64,000 nucleotides of DNA from Thermohalobaculum sp038534135 (GCA_038534135.1 JBCAXJ010000012.1:30329-94328); one strand, 5' to 3'. Shown: positions 8,249 through 16,529, counted from the stretch's first letter. Program-made: numbers and translations. Notes: generated by a model from the letters alone, not told the origin.

Positions 8249-9307
8249 TCAGCGGCGCGGCGACAGCGTCCAGATCACCGCGCCGCCGAGATCTTCGTGA
8301 GTGACCTGGATAAACGCCCGGTGCGAGGCGATGGCGCCGTGCCAAAGCTCTGCCCAACACGAAAGCAGCAATGCACGATCGCTATCGTCGATACCGCGAA
8401 CGAACCGAAGGCCATGCTGATGAACGCGCACGAATTCGCCGTCCGAGATTTCTATCCTGACATCGTCGCCCATCCCCGAAAGTGCCGCACCGAGGAATCG
8501 AGCAGCGTCGGGCACGTCGCCATCTTCGCAACCCAGTGCGTCGGCCATAAAGCGGTATTGCTGCAAGCCTGTCAGACGGGCCGCGCGTCCTCCGATATCC
8601 TTGGCCCGGTCACGTCCGATCAGACCGGCAAGCTCGCGCAACCCGTTCCGGCAGTACTCCATCGCATAGTTGCGACCTGCTTTCGCCAGACGCTCAGCGC
8701 TCCAGTGCGCATCGGGTGGGCTTGGCTGCCGTGAGGGCTCGTAAGGTGGTGGGACTTCGTCGGGAGCAAAGCGCAGGCGGTCTTCCGGGCTCAGATCATG
8801 GTCGTATTCCTTGAAGTACCCGCAGAGGCCGAACTGACCGGTCAGATCCTCGGACACACAGACGAAGCCAAGGCGCGGGTTCTTCAGAGACACCCCGTTT
8901 TGCGCATACCACCCTTTCAGGAAGCCCCGGCTCGCTTCGGCGGGAATGCCGCAGATCGCGGGGCCGTCATACATCCAGCGCGGATAGCGGAAGCGGACCC
9001 AAGCCTTTCGGTCGGACTCCTCCATGTATTCGACGCCGACCCCACCGACGCTGTTCGACAGCACATGGTATTTCGCACAGGCGACGGCATCGGGCTGACC
9101 GGTGAGGCCAAGTTTCTCGAAGCTGGACAGGAACTTGGCCTCATGCTGGCGGCGAAACAGGCGGAACATCCACTCGCCGATGGTCTCGCGGCCTTCTTCG
9201 ACGGAGACCATCAGTTGGAGGCCAAGAAAATACTGGTGATGCAGATGAGCCTGCACGCCGATGGCCGAGGTCTCGTCCGTCATGGCTCGGCGCACTCCCA
9301 TGGACAT
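8249..9307 (-). CDS. Conserved protein of unknown function
   Basis: A 352-residue soluble protein whose name I do not recognise. It has no signal peptide or membrane helix. Visible blocks are VRFRYPRWMYDGPAICG, GFLKGWYAQNGVSLKNPRLG, CVSEDLTGQFGLCGYFKEYDHDLSPEDRLRF and a helical NYAMEYCRNGLRELAGLIG. The spread of conserved-looking Cys, Trp and Tyr residues suggests an enzyme or a ligand-binding fold. The C-terminal third is less structured. It starts seven bases after the trkH stop on the same strand, so it is probably co-transcribed. Codon use is like its neighbours. Confidence 0.75.
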   Translation of the reverse strand: MSMGVRRAMTDETSAIGVQAHLHHQYFLGLQLMVSVEEGRETIGEWMFRLFRRQHEAKFLSSFEKLGLTGQPDAVACAKYHVLSNSVGGVGVEYMEESDRKAWVRFRYPRWMYDGPAICGIPAEASRGFLKGWYAQNGVSLKNPRLGFVCVSEDLTGQFGLCGYFKEYDHDLSPEDRLRFAPDEVPPPYEPSRQPSPPDAHWSAERLAKAGRNYAMEYCRNGLRELAGLIGRDRAKDIGGRAARLTGLQQYRFMADALGCEDGDVPDAARFLGAALSGMGDDVRIEISDGEFVRVHQHGLRFVRGIDDSDRALLLSCWAELWHGAIASHRAFIQVTHEDLGGAVIWTLSPRR

Positions 9308-9313
9308 CTCTCC

Positions 9314-10762
9314 TCACCGCACCCAGAAGACGCGCGTGAACAAGACAAGCACCGACATGAATTCCAGCCGTCCCAGCAACATCCCGGTGGCGAGGATCCA
9401 CTTCGCGGCGGTGTTGACCTCGGCATAGTTTCCGGCGGGGCCAATGGTGTCTCCCAGTCCCGGACCGACATTGGCCAGCGATGCAACCGCACCGGAGATC
9501 GACGTGATCGTGTCGAGCCCCGTCAGCGACAGCAAGACGGCCCAGCCCGCGAGCGCCGATACGAAGATAAAAAAGTATCCCATCACCGAGGACAGGACCT
9601 CGGGATCGACCAGACGGCCCTGATAACGCAGTTGGTGAATCCCGTTGGGCGAGTTGATGCGGCGAAGTTGGATGCGCAAGGCTTCGAACAGGATCTGGTA
9701 ACGGAACACCTTGGCCGAGCAGGACGTCGAGCCCGCGCAGCCGCCGATCAGGGCGAGTATGAAGAACAGCGTGACCGGGAAACCGCCCCAGCGGAAGAAA
9801 TCCTCGGACGCGTATCCTGTGCCGGTCAGGATCGCGGTCACGTTGAACAATGACGCGCGGAAGGCCGGTTCAAAGCTGCGGCTGTCTTGCTGGATCTGCC
9901 AGGCGATCATGGCGGCCGTCGCGACGCCAATGATCGCCACAAAGCCGCGGATTTGAGTATCACGCCAGATCGGACCGGTCTGTCCACGCGAGAACTGCAT
10001 CAGGCGCAGGAACGGCAGGGCGGCCAGAACCATGAATACGACGGCAACGTACTGCGCGGATGGATCAAACGCTCCGAACGATGCATCGTAGTTGCCCATG
10101 CCGCCGGTTGAGACGGTCGTCATGGCGTGACACAGCGCATCGAAAATCTCCATGCCCGCGGCCGAGTATCCGATGATGCAAGCGACCGTCAGGGCCACAT
10201 AGATCTGGCTGAGCTGGGTCGCCGCCTCGGCCGCGCGGGGTAGGATGTCACCGATCAGATCGAAGCTTTCCGTGCGGAAGAACTGCATCCCGCCGATCTT
10301 CAGGACCGGAAGAAACACCATGGCAACGACGACGATGCCGACACCGCCGAACCATTGCAGCATCGCGCGCCAGAGCAGCATGCCGCGCGGTGCATCATCC
10401 AGTCCGGTGAACACCGTCGCACCGGTCGTCGTCAGGCCCGACATCGCTTCGAAGAACGCATCGGTGTAGCCAGCACCCGGAGCACCGAACACGAACGGCA
10501 GCGCGCCGAAGATCGGCAAGACGACCCAGACCATAACGGTGAGCAGAACGGCCTGGCGGCGATCCAGCCCGGCGCCCCGGCCGGACGTGCACAAAAGTGC
10601 GAACGCCGCCCCGCCAACGACCGTCATCGACGCTGCGATCAGGAAACCCTGCCAGCCCAAGTTGCCATCGGACCAGTCCAGCATCGCAGGGAGCAGCATG
10701 GCGAAGCCCAGCGCGATGCTAAGCCGCCCGATGAGATGTCCGACGGGGTGGAGGGCCTCCAT
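9314..10762 (-). CDS. trkH: TrkH family potassium uptake protein
   Basis: Membrane subunit of a Trk/Ktr-type K+ uptake system, 482 residues, with four membrane-pore-membrane repeats. The four selectivity loops are readable: LTTTGATVFTG, TVSTGGMGNYD, AILTGTGYASED and ASLANVGPGLGD. The cytosolic NAD-binding partner (TrkA/KtrA) is not in the window. It lies 32 bases downstream of the JmjC/cupin gene and seven bases before the unknown gene at 8249, all on the minus strand, so the three may form one transcript. Confidence 0.93.
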   Translation of the reverse strand: MEALHPVGHLIGRLSIALGFAMLLPAMLDWSDGNLGWQGFLIAASMTVVGGAAFALLCTSGRGAGLDRRQAVLLTVMVWVVLPIFGALPFVFGAPGAGYTDAFFEAMSGLTTTGATVFTGLDDAPRGMLLWRAMLQWFGGVGIVVVAMVFLPVLKIGGMQFFRTESFDLIGDILPRAAEAATQLSQIYVALTVACIIGYSAAGMEIFDALCHAMTTVSTGGMGNYDASFGAFDPSAQYVAVVFMVLAALPFLRLMQFSRGQTGPIWRDTQIRGFVAIIGVATAAMIAWQIQQDSRSFEPAFRASLFNVTAILTGTGYASEDFFRWGGFPVTLFFILALIGGCAGSTSCSAKVFRYQILFEALRIQLRRINSPNGIHQLRYQGRLVDPEVLSSVMGYFFIFVSALAGWAVLLSLTGLDTITSISGAVASLANVGPGLGDTIGPAGNYAEVNTAAKWILATGMLLGRLEFMSVLVLFTRVFWVR

Positions 10763-10794
10763 GGAGCTTTTGCTGACTTATGCCTGTGGGCCTG

Positions 10795-12021
10795 TCAACC
10801 GGAGCGGTGCCGGATCAGCGCGCGATCGAGCAACATCTGGGCAAGTGCGATCCGCTCTTGCTCCGAGAGATGATCGGGCAGATCCTCGACGCTAGTCCGT
10901 TGCGTCAGGAGTTGGCGGACAGCGGGTTCGGCGCGGTCGGGAAAACGCAAGCGGATCGGACCACATATAACCTGCCGACATTGTGTGTCGGAACCTTCGA
11001 GGCCGATGTGCCAGTGCAGGTCATCGTGGGGCGCGGTTTCGGTCGCCATCGAGACCGTTTGTGGTTGCAGAGCGGCGGCTAGGCGGCCTGCCTGATCCGG
11101 TTGGAACCGTGCGGCATGACGGGGCAGAAATGCGTCGACGGCGACAGCCGCATCGCCGGACCATCGTTCAGAAAGTGCCAATATCAGGGATTGAGGATCC
11201 TGTAGAAATCCGATCGGAGCGAGATCGCGCAATGGATCATCGTCTTCCAGCGTCGCCGGATCGACATTGGCGATTTCGGCATAGCCGCTTTCCGAAATGG
11301 TCAGCGTGATGTGGAGTGATCCTGTCTCACTGCGGTCGCTCGCCGCGGCTGCGTGCGGCACGCCGCGCGGCAGGTAAAGCATATCACCGGTGGCGAGCAC
11401 GGCCTGCTGTGCCTCATCCTCCCAACGATCCGGGGCTTCCCTGCCACCTTCGAACGCGAGAGGCCGCGCGAGTTGCTCATGCCCAAACCACCACGTTTTC
11501 TGTCCATAGATCTGGAGAATGAAGACCCCTGCCGCGCCGACATCGCCGTCAATGCCTTGTGCACCGGGCGGCGTCGCAGAGACACTACAGTGCCAGGCGT
11601 GCCCGGTTTGCGCCATGAGGAGGCGGCACATCCGGCCGAGGCGTGGCAACACGTCTTCTGCGTCATCGATGACCAGCGTCGCACCGTCAGACAACCGCGA
11701 GAGCAAGGAATCCGTTGCTGGCCGCGCTGGGTCACCTTCGGTGAACAACCATGTGCGCCCGTTGCCATCTCGTGCGTCGACATAAGACATCTTCGCTCGG
11801 CCTGACGCGGCGGCCTGATCAACTTCTTCGAGTGTCAGCAAGCCCGCATAGAACCGCTTCAACCGCCGGTTCAGCACCAGAGGCGCCCGATCCCAGTGGT
11901 CGCGCAGGAAGTTTGGCCGGTAGCTTGGTGCGATGAGCGTGTCGAGCGTGAATCCCGCCAGGAACCCTGCCTCACGCGCAGGGCGAGCAGAGGGAGGTAC
12001 GGGAAATCGGCGCACCGTCAT
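10795..12021 (-). CDS. JmjC/cupin_4-type protein (ribosomal-oxygenase-like), possibly inactive or with altered metal site
   Basis: A 408-residue protein of the cupin_4/JmjC group, the family of the L16 arginine hydroxylase RoxA/YcfD. It shows the family N-terminus (FLRDHWDRAPLVLNR), the core FILQIYGQKTWWFG and the late metal-His strand GDMLYLPRGVPHAAAA (His223). The strand that should carry the iron-binding HxD reads GIDGDVGAAGVF (156-167), Asp-Gly-Asp, so the first His looks absent. A short gene for a 79-residue protein sits 24 bases upstream and a second small gene lies further up, which suggests a peptide substrate rather than a ribosomal protein. That is inference. Confidence 0.75.
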   Translation of the reverse strand: MTVRRFPVPPSARPAREAGFLAGFTLDTLIAPSYRPNFLRDHWDRAPLVLNRRLKRFYAGLLTLEEVDQAAASGRAKMSYVDARDGNGRTWLFTEGDPARPATDSLLSRLSDGATLVIDDAEDVLPRLGRMCRLLMAQTGHAWHCSVSATPPGAQGIDGDVGAAGVFILQIYGQKTWWFGHEQLARPLAFEGGREAPDRWEDEAQQAVLATGDMLYLPRGVPHAAAASDRSETGSLHITLTISESGYAEIANVDPATLEDDDPLRDLAPIGFLQDPQSLILALSERWSGDAAVAVDAFLPRHAARFQPDQAGRLAAALQPQTVSMATETAPHDDLHWHIGLEGSDTQCRQVICGPIRLRFPDRAEPAVRQLLTQRTSVEDLPDHLSEQERIALAQMLLDRALIRHRSG

Positions 12022-12045
12022 TGCAGTGGGTTGGCTTTAAAGGAT

Positions 12046-12285
12046 CTAGCGGATGCTGTTTTCCAACGCTTCTATCGACGCGTTGAAATCAGCTCTGTGG
12101 AACTGTTCACTGGAGGTTAGGTTCCAGCTTTCGCCGTTGTCAGCGCCGTTGGCCGTGTTGAAGTCTGAGCTGTGAACTTCAATCACCTCAGGATCGTCGA
12201 CCGCCGTGATTACGATGCCGTCTCCCTGAGCCCGGCCGACGTTAGCATCTTCGACCTGTTCGGGGCGCTTGTCCTGGTCGCTCAT
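12046..12285 (-). CDS. Small acidic protein, candidate substrate of the adjacent JmjC/cupin protein
   Basis: A 79-residue, strongly acidic and polar protein with no membrane helix or Cys. The first half contains GDGIVITAVDDPEVIEV. The second half carries two related blocks, SDFNTANGA and ADFNASIEA, separated by NGESWNLTSSEQFH. The start at 12285 has a purine-rich GAGGGAAG site. It ends 24 bases before the JmjC/cupin gene on the same strand. The leader-plus-repeated-motif look and the neighbour fit a modified-peptide precursor, but a small regulatory or chaperone-like protein is also possible. No family recognised. Confidence 0.6.
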   Translation of the reverse strand: MSDQDKRPEQVEDANVGRAQGDGIVITAVDDPEVIEVHSSDFNTANGADNGESWNLTSSEQFHRADFNASIEALENSIR

Positions 12286-12359
12286 GAAATCTTCCCTCTC
12301 GAAGCGGCGTCAAATAGCTGCCGCGCCGTAATACATCCGGGATGGAGAATACCATGGAC

Positions 12360-12375
12360 CGTGACGCCTGTCACA
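12360..12375. promoter_or_regulatory. CRP/FNR-type palindrome upstream of the small-protein/JmjC genes
   Basis: CGTGA, six bases, TCACA, one mismatch from the CRP half-site consensus; the inner GTGAC/GTCAC arms are a perfect palindrome. It lies 75 bases before the start of the 79-residue protein gene and just after the end of the preceding small gene. Function inferred only. Confidence 0.3.
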
Positions 12376-12394
12376 GTCGGTTTGCTCCACGCCG

Positions 12395-12604
12395 TCATAC
12401 CACATCCATACCGTCCCAAAGCAGCCGCCAGCGTACGGGGGCCTCGATCGGGTCTATGATGGTGAGCGCCTCGGGCGTGCTGCTGCGCCGGGCATGTTCA
12501 AGCGCGTTTGTGTCGGGCGGTGCGGTGCCCGTATTCTGCTGCGTTCGCCCAGTATTGTGGTGCGCCCTGCCGCGCTCCGCGTCATCATCCGTTCCGGTTG
12601 TCAT
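12395..12604 (-). CDS. Small polar hypothetical protein
   Basis: A 69-residue protein, rich in Thr, Asn, Asp and Arg in its first half (for example HHNTGRTQQNTGTAPPDTN) and ending in a more hydrophobic ALTIIDPIEAP and RWRLLWDGMDVV. An in-frame ATG exists six codons earlier (12622), but AGGAG lies just before the ATG at 12604, so I use that start. It is the first gene of the minus-strand run leading to the JmjC/cupin gene, with a 109-base gap to the next small gene. No family recognised. It could be a spurious frame, but the good ribosome site argues for it. Confidence 0.45.
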   Translation of the reverse strand: MTTGTDDDAERGRAHHNTGRTQQNTGTAPPDTNALEHARRSSTPEALTIIDPIEAPVRWRLLWDGMDVV

Positions 12605-12716
12605 CCAGGCTTCTCCTGTCATCGTATTGTCTTCGATGCCAGGGTTGGACCACGTTCACGTGAGTCGGATCTGTACCAGATGCTACACTAAAAGTAATAT
12701 TGATATTTAAAACCGA

Positions 12717-14021
12717 TCACGACCGGCGGCGAACAGCCTGTACGCCTTCGATGCGGTCCTTAGCCTTCATCCACATCTCAACGACACGCAGGAACCAAGG
12801 ATTTCCGCCATAGAGCTTCTGTGGCTTGAACGGTAGCGGGTCGAAGCCTGTCTCGCCCTGATCGGTTCCCAGGATCTTTTGCGCCAGCCGCCAACCCAGA
12901 TACGGCGCCATTGCAACGCCTGAGCCATTGTAGCCGCAGGCATACCAGATGCCTTCGGCCTGACCGACATGCGGCGAGCCGTCGAAGGTGAAGGCGATGA
13001 AGCCCCGCCATGAATGGGTCAGTGCTACATCTCCCAGATCGGGGAAGACGGATAGCATGATGTCACGCATCCGTTGCGCCGAGAGGTGTTCGTCAATCAC
13101 GTTCAACGAAGACCGTCCGCCATACAGGATGCGTTCACCCCAGGGGTCCGGTCGGAAATAGGAATGCTGTGCGCGGGTCTCGACGATCATGCTGCTCTGC
13201 GGGAAAAGCGATCGCACGCGGTTCTCGCCCAGAGGCTCAGTCGCGATGATGTAGGATGGAATCGGGATCAGACGGCGTGCCATCTTGTTGAAGGGGCCAC
13301 CCGATCCGCCGGTGTAGCCGTTGCCAGCGTAGACAAGATGCTTCGCGGTCGTTGTGCCTTGGGCGTGTCGAATGGTCCAATCCTGATCACCGCCCTCGAC
13401 CCGGTCGACGGCGCAATGCCCGACGATCTTCGCGCCTTTGGCCTCGGCAGCTTCGAGCAACCCCTTGTGGAACAGAGCCGGGTGAAGGCCGCCGTGCTGC
13501 GGCAGGTAGACCCCGCCATGGTAGAGATCGGTCGAGATGTACGTGCCCTGCTCGGACTTGGGCACGACCGCAGCTTCCATGGCGAGCGACGGTGCTTCGT
13601 TCTGCGCCCACGCCGCCAACCGTTCGAAGTGCCTGGGCGAACCCGCCCCAAGGAAGCGCCCGGTCTTCCGGTGCAAGGCGTCGACTGGCAACGTCTGGAT
13701 CAACTCGGTCGTGAATTCGAGTGAGACACGGGCCTCGGTCAGCATCAGCTTCGCACGCTCTTCCCCGTACCGTTTGGCTATCGTCGCCATGGACGCCCGG
13801 TGACCCCACCCGATCATCCCGCCATTGCGCGTCGATGCCCCCGCGCCCGGCGGTCCTTTGTCGATCACAACGACGTCGCGGCCCGCCTCGGCAAGTGCGA
13901 GAGCGCAAGAAAGCCCCGTGAAGCCCGACCCGATGACGGCGATCTCGGCACGTTCGGGGCATACCGTACCAACGTCTTCGCGCGGCGGTGCGGCTTCGTG
14001 CCAAAACGGGGTTGTCTTCAC
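12717..14021 (-). CDS. FAD-dependent amine/amino-acid oxidase (DAO family, PuuB/OrdL-like)
   Basis: A 434-residue DadA/PuuB-like flavoprotein that oxidises a C-N bond, for example gamma-glutamylputrescine or a secondary amino acid. The FAD fold is shown by EIAVIGSGFTGLSCALALAEAG and the acidic VVVIDKG end of strand 2. The STRNGGMIGWGH segment and the terminal WYACGYNGSGVAMAPYLG loop are typical of this subfamily. No other putrescine-utilisation gene is adjacent, so the substrate is open. It is preceded by a 394-base gap, so it probably has its own promoter. Confidence 0.87.
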   Translation of the reverse strand: MKTTPFWHEAAPPREDVGTVCPERAEIAVIGSGFTGLSCALALAEAGRDVVVIDKGPPGAGASTRNGGMIGWGHRASMATIAKRYGEERAKLMLTEARVSLEFTTELIQTLPVDALHRKTGRFLGAGSPRHFERLAAWAQNEAPSLAMEAAVVPKSEQGTYISTDLYHGGVYLPQHGGLHPALFHKGLLEAAEAKGAKIVGHCAVDRVEGGDQDWTIRHAQGTTTAKHLVYAGNGYTGGSGGPFNKMARRLIPIPSYIIATEPLGENRVRSLFPQSSMIVETRAQHSYFRPDPWGERILYGGRSSLNVIDEHLSAQRMRDIMLSVFPDLGDVALTHSWRGFIAFTFDGSPHVGQAEGIWYACGYNGSGVAMAPYLGWRLAQKILGTDQGETGFDPLPFKPQKLYGGNPWFLRVVEMWMKAKDRIEGVQAVRRRS

Positions 14022-14415
14022 GGCGTCGATCCTGTGCGTAGGTCTTCCTGAATTGCCGGAACACTATCGGGTAAGCGTGGCTGCGAACAGCCAGATCGCC
14101 GTTACGATTGCGCACAAACCTGATGCTCTGAATGCGTATCGGCCCAATGATCATCGGCCTGGTCGTAGATTGACCTGCGGCAGCATCGACCGGTCGTTCG
14201 ATACGGACAACAGGCACGCGAAACAACAGCGACCCGCACTTCGGGTCGATATTCTGGCCTTGGGTGGTTCCAGATTTGAGGATCCGACGATCGGTTCGCG
14301 CGCAACCGGGAAGGTTCTAGTGCCCAATGGTCACAATGCGACCAGCTCTAATGCACCCGTTCGACGGTGGCGGCCGAAGCTCGTGCAACCGGTGGCTTCA
14401 TCATCGCGCGTCGGA
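14022..14415. other. Intergenic stretch without a recognisable gene
   Basis: This 394-base stretch between the FAD oxidase start and the ETHE1/Blh-like hydrolase stop contains no convincing gene, tRNA or small RNA. It holds one perfect seven-base-pair hairpin (14230-14248) and probably the promoter of the oxidase near its left end. Confidence 0.5.
14230..14248. repeat. Perfect 7-bp hairpin in the intergenic stretch
   Basis: CGACCCG and CGGGTCG pair around CACTT. No clear T-run follows on either strand, so it may be a weak terminator for the hydrolase gene or chance. Confidence 0.3.
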
Positions 14416-15279
14416 TCAGAGCGTGTTCAACGGCACCTTGAGATACCGAGTTCCATTATCCTCGGCCGGAGGCATCTTACCGGCGCGCATGTTTACCTGG
14501 ATCGACGGAATGATCAGCTTGGGAAGGCTGAGCTGCGCATCACGTTCCTCGCGCATCTGAACGAACAGGTCCTCATCAGCCTCGCCGCCAACATGTTTGT
14601 TCTTCGCCTTTTGCTCACCGACGGTCGACTCCCACGCGAACTCGTCACGCCCGGGCGCCTTGTAGTCGTGGCACGTGAAGATGCGCGTATCGTCCGGCAG
14701 GCTGAGGATCTTTTGAATCGAGTTCCAGAGCTGCCGCGCGGAACCGCCGGGAAAGTCGCAGCGCGCCGTGCCGAAATCCGGCATGAACAGCGTGTCACCG
14801 ACAAAGGCCGCATCGCCGATGACGTAGGTCACACATGCGGGCGTGTGGCCGGGCGTGTGGAGCACCGAGGCCGAGAGGCCGCCGATCTGGAAACGGTCCT
14901 GCTCTCGGAACAATTGATCGAAGTCTGAGCCATCCCGCTCAAACTCAGTCCCCGCGTTAAAGACCTTGCCAAAGGTTTCCTGCACCACGGTAATCTCGGA
15001 TCCGATCCCAATCTTCCCGCCGAGGCGTTGCTGGAGGTAAGGCGCTGCTGACAGGTGGTCGGCATGAACGTGGCTCTCCAGGATCCACTCGACGTTCAGC
15101 CCACGTGCGGTCACGTGGTCGATGATCAGATCCGCCGATGTCGTCTTCGTGCGCCCGGCCAGAAAGTCCAGATCAAGGACCGAATCAATGATCGCGCAGG
15201 CGTTCGAGTCAGGATCGCGAACGACATAGCTTGCGGTGTTCGTTGGCTCGTCGAAAAAGGCCGTTACGTCAGGTTGCAT
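14416..15279 (-). CDS. MBL-fold hydrolase, ETHE1/Blh-type (persulfide dioxygenase-like)
   Basis: A 287-residue metallo-beta-lactamase-fold protein of the Blh/ETHE1/CstB-like group. The metal site is SHVHADHLSAAPYL (His70, His72, Asp74, His75), with later TPGHTPACVTYVIG, FVGDTLFMPDFGTARCDFPGG and CHDYKAPG. Members oxidise glutathione persulfide or act in sulfide detoxification, often under the ArsR-type repressor BigR. No BigR, rhodanese or YeeE/DUF6691 gene is beside it here. It is divergent from the secreted-protein gene at 15566. Confidence 0.85.
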   Translation of the reverse strand: MQPDVTAFFDEPTNTASYVVRDPDSNACAIIDSVLDLDFLAGRTKTTSADLIIDHVTARGLNVEWILESHVHADHLSAAPYLQQRLGGKIGIGSEITVVQETFGKVFNAGTEFERDGSDFDQLFREQDRFQIGGLSASVLHTPGHTPACVTYVIGDAAFVGDTLFMPDFGTARCDFPGGSARQLWNSIQKILSLPDDTRIFTCHDYKAPGRDEFAWESTVGEQKAKNKHVGGEADEDLFVQMREERDAQLSLPKLIIPSIQVNMRAGKMPPAEDNGTRYLKVPLNTL

Positions 15280-15565
15280 CTTCGCCTCGCGTTGATTGTG
15301 TCAGACTGGAACGTTCGATCATTGTACCGCGCACGTCATTTACCAGATCTAGGGTGTTGAATTAATCGTGTCATCCACCTGTCTCAAAAAAGTTCTTCGT
15401 TTACTCAACTTCACGTGGCAGTGCGGCTTGCCTGCACTCGGCAGTCGTGGCAAAAATGTGGCGGGATAAGCGCGATCCTGCCGCAGTTTTTCCGATTTTT
15501 GTGGCTTAAATCTCCTGGGGTGGGGATTCGACAGGACGCGATGGAACGGGGGCATTTTGCCCAAT

Positions 15566-15964
15566 ATGCGACGGATTTTGAGTTTCGTCATTGGACTGAC
15601 CTGCACGGCCCTTGTCGTCGTCGGGCTCTACTTGTCGTTGGGCCCGAACGGAGAAGGGATCGTGCTTGATCGTCCTGGGACGCCGGCAAGACTTGCCAGC
15701 GGCGGGACAAGTGCGACCGCGTTCTTCGAAGTGGATGGGAACATGCTGGAATTGACCATGCTGTTCTCGGAGCCCGAGGATCCTGGCAGCATCTTCCGAA
15801 CGCGTGTCCGACTTATGGACGGGCAGAGCCATACGATCGTCGTGGGTGAGCCGGGCGATGACTCTGGTCCACAACGCTATACCTTCCGCCGCAAGGGCTA
15901 CACAGTTGAGATGCATCGAGCGCCTGCGACCACATTGAACGCCTCGTTCGCCGCCGGAAACTGA
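15566..15964 (+). CDS. Hypothetical exported or membrane-anchored protein (paralogue of the gene at 16108)
   Basis: A 132-residue protein with an N-terminal hydrophobic segment (about residues 3-22) that is a signal peptide or an anchor, then a small beta-rich domain. The block from TSATAFFEV through MLELTMLF and FRTRVRLMDGQSHTIVV to GYTVEM lines up with the next gene, so the two are paralogues. No catalytic motif is visible. The ATG at 15566 is used; a TTG at 15557 has a closer purine run (ACGGGGG) and is an alternative. Function unknown; a periplasmic role is inferred from the signal. Confidence 0.65.
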   Translation: MRRILSFVIGLTCTALVVVGLYLSLGPNGEGIVLDRPGTPARLASGGTSATAFFEVDGNMLELTMLFSEPEDPGSIFRTRVRLMDGQSHTIVVGEPGDDSGPQRYTFRRKGYTVEMHRAPATTLNASFAAGN

Positions 15965-16033
15965 CGGATCTCTCGCAAGATCGCGCGGGGAGACAGCGCA
16001 CGAGCTTTCGTCAAACCGATGCGCGACAGCCGT

Positions 16034-16049
16034 TGTGACAAGAATCACA
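16034..16049. promoter_or_regulatory. Perfect CRP-type site (TGTGA-N6-TCACA)
   Basis: TGTGA at 16034-16038, six bases, TCACA at 16045-16049: an exact match to the classical CRP/FNR-superfamily palindrome. It lies 58 bases upstream of the start of the gene at 16108, a normal activator distance, and downstream of the paralogue. Which family member binds is unknown. Confidence 0.55.
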
Positions 16050-16107
16050 GTTTATTAAGGGATGTGAATGTAAAGTTGCTTTATCGATCCGAAGCCGGAG
16101 TGATCCG

Positions 16108-16482
16108 ATGGTGCGCGTTCTAATCTTCATCACCGCCTTCTTGCTGGCAACCGTCGCACATGGGGCATCGCTCCTCGAGGACCGGTTGGTGAAACTGGAT
16201 CAGCCCAGTCAGACAGCGACGATCGAAACCGGGACACTCAGTGTCGTCGCGTTCTACCGCGCACGGGCAGAGCTGTTGGACCTCACGGTCCTGGTGACGG
16301 ATCAGGATGGCGAGACGTTGCGCACACGCGTCGCGCTCCGCGATCGTCAGCATCATGCGCTGACACTGGCGGACGAACACGAACGTCAGGCGGCCTTCAG
16401 CATCGAAATCCTGCGCACCGGTGCTCAGGTCGAGATGATGGTGCGTGACGTGGCAAAAATCCCAGACCTCGCGGCGCGCTAG
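16108..16482 (+). CDS. Hypothetical secreted protein (paralogue of the gene at 15566)
   Basis: A 124-residue protein with a clear signal peptide (MVRVLIFITAFLLATVAHGA). The mature part aligns with the upstream gene over SVVAFYRARAELLDLTVLV, LRTRVALRDRQHHALTL and GAQVEM, with the same spacing, so the pair arose by duplication. No Cys, no catalytic motif. The ATG at 16108 has GGAG seven bases upstream, and a perfect CRP-type palindrome lies before it, so the second copy may be regulated separately from the first. Function unknown. Confidence 0.7.
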   Translation: MVRVLIFITAFLLATVAHGASLLEDRLVKLDQPSQTATIETGTLSVVAFYRARAELLDLTVLVTDQDGETLRTRVALRDRQHHALTLADEHERQAAFSIEILRTGAQVEMMVRDVAKIPDLAAR

Positions 16483-16529
16483 GGCTGCATCCGACTCTCG
16501 CGGCCATGACGGAGTTCGGTTTTCCGCCC

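Noticed and set aside
12342..12710. Plus-strand frame of 122 codons over the small 69-residue gene
   Set aside because: Cys/Val/Arg-rich without ribosome site or motif. The minus-strand frame has AGGAG before its ATG and leads into the same-strand operon.
14022..14415. tRNA or small RNA gene in the 394-base gap
   Set aside because: No cloverleaf, no T-loop GTTCRA in a fitting frame of pairings, and only one short hairpin.
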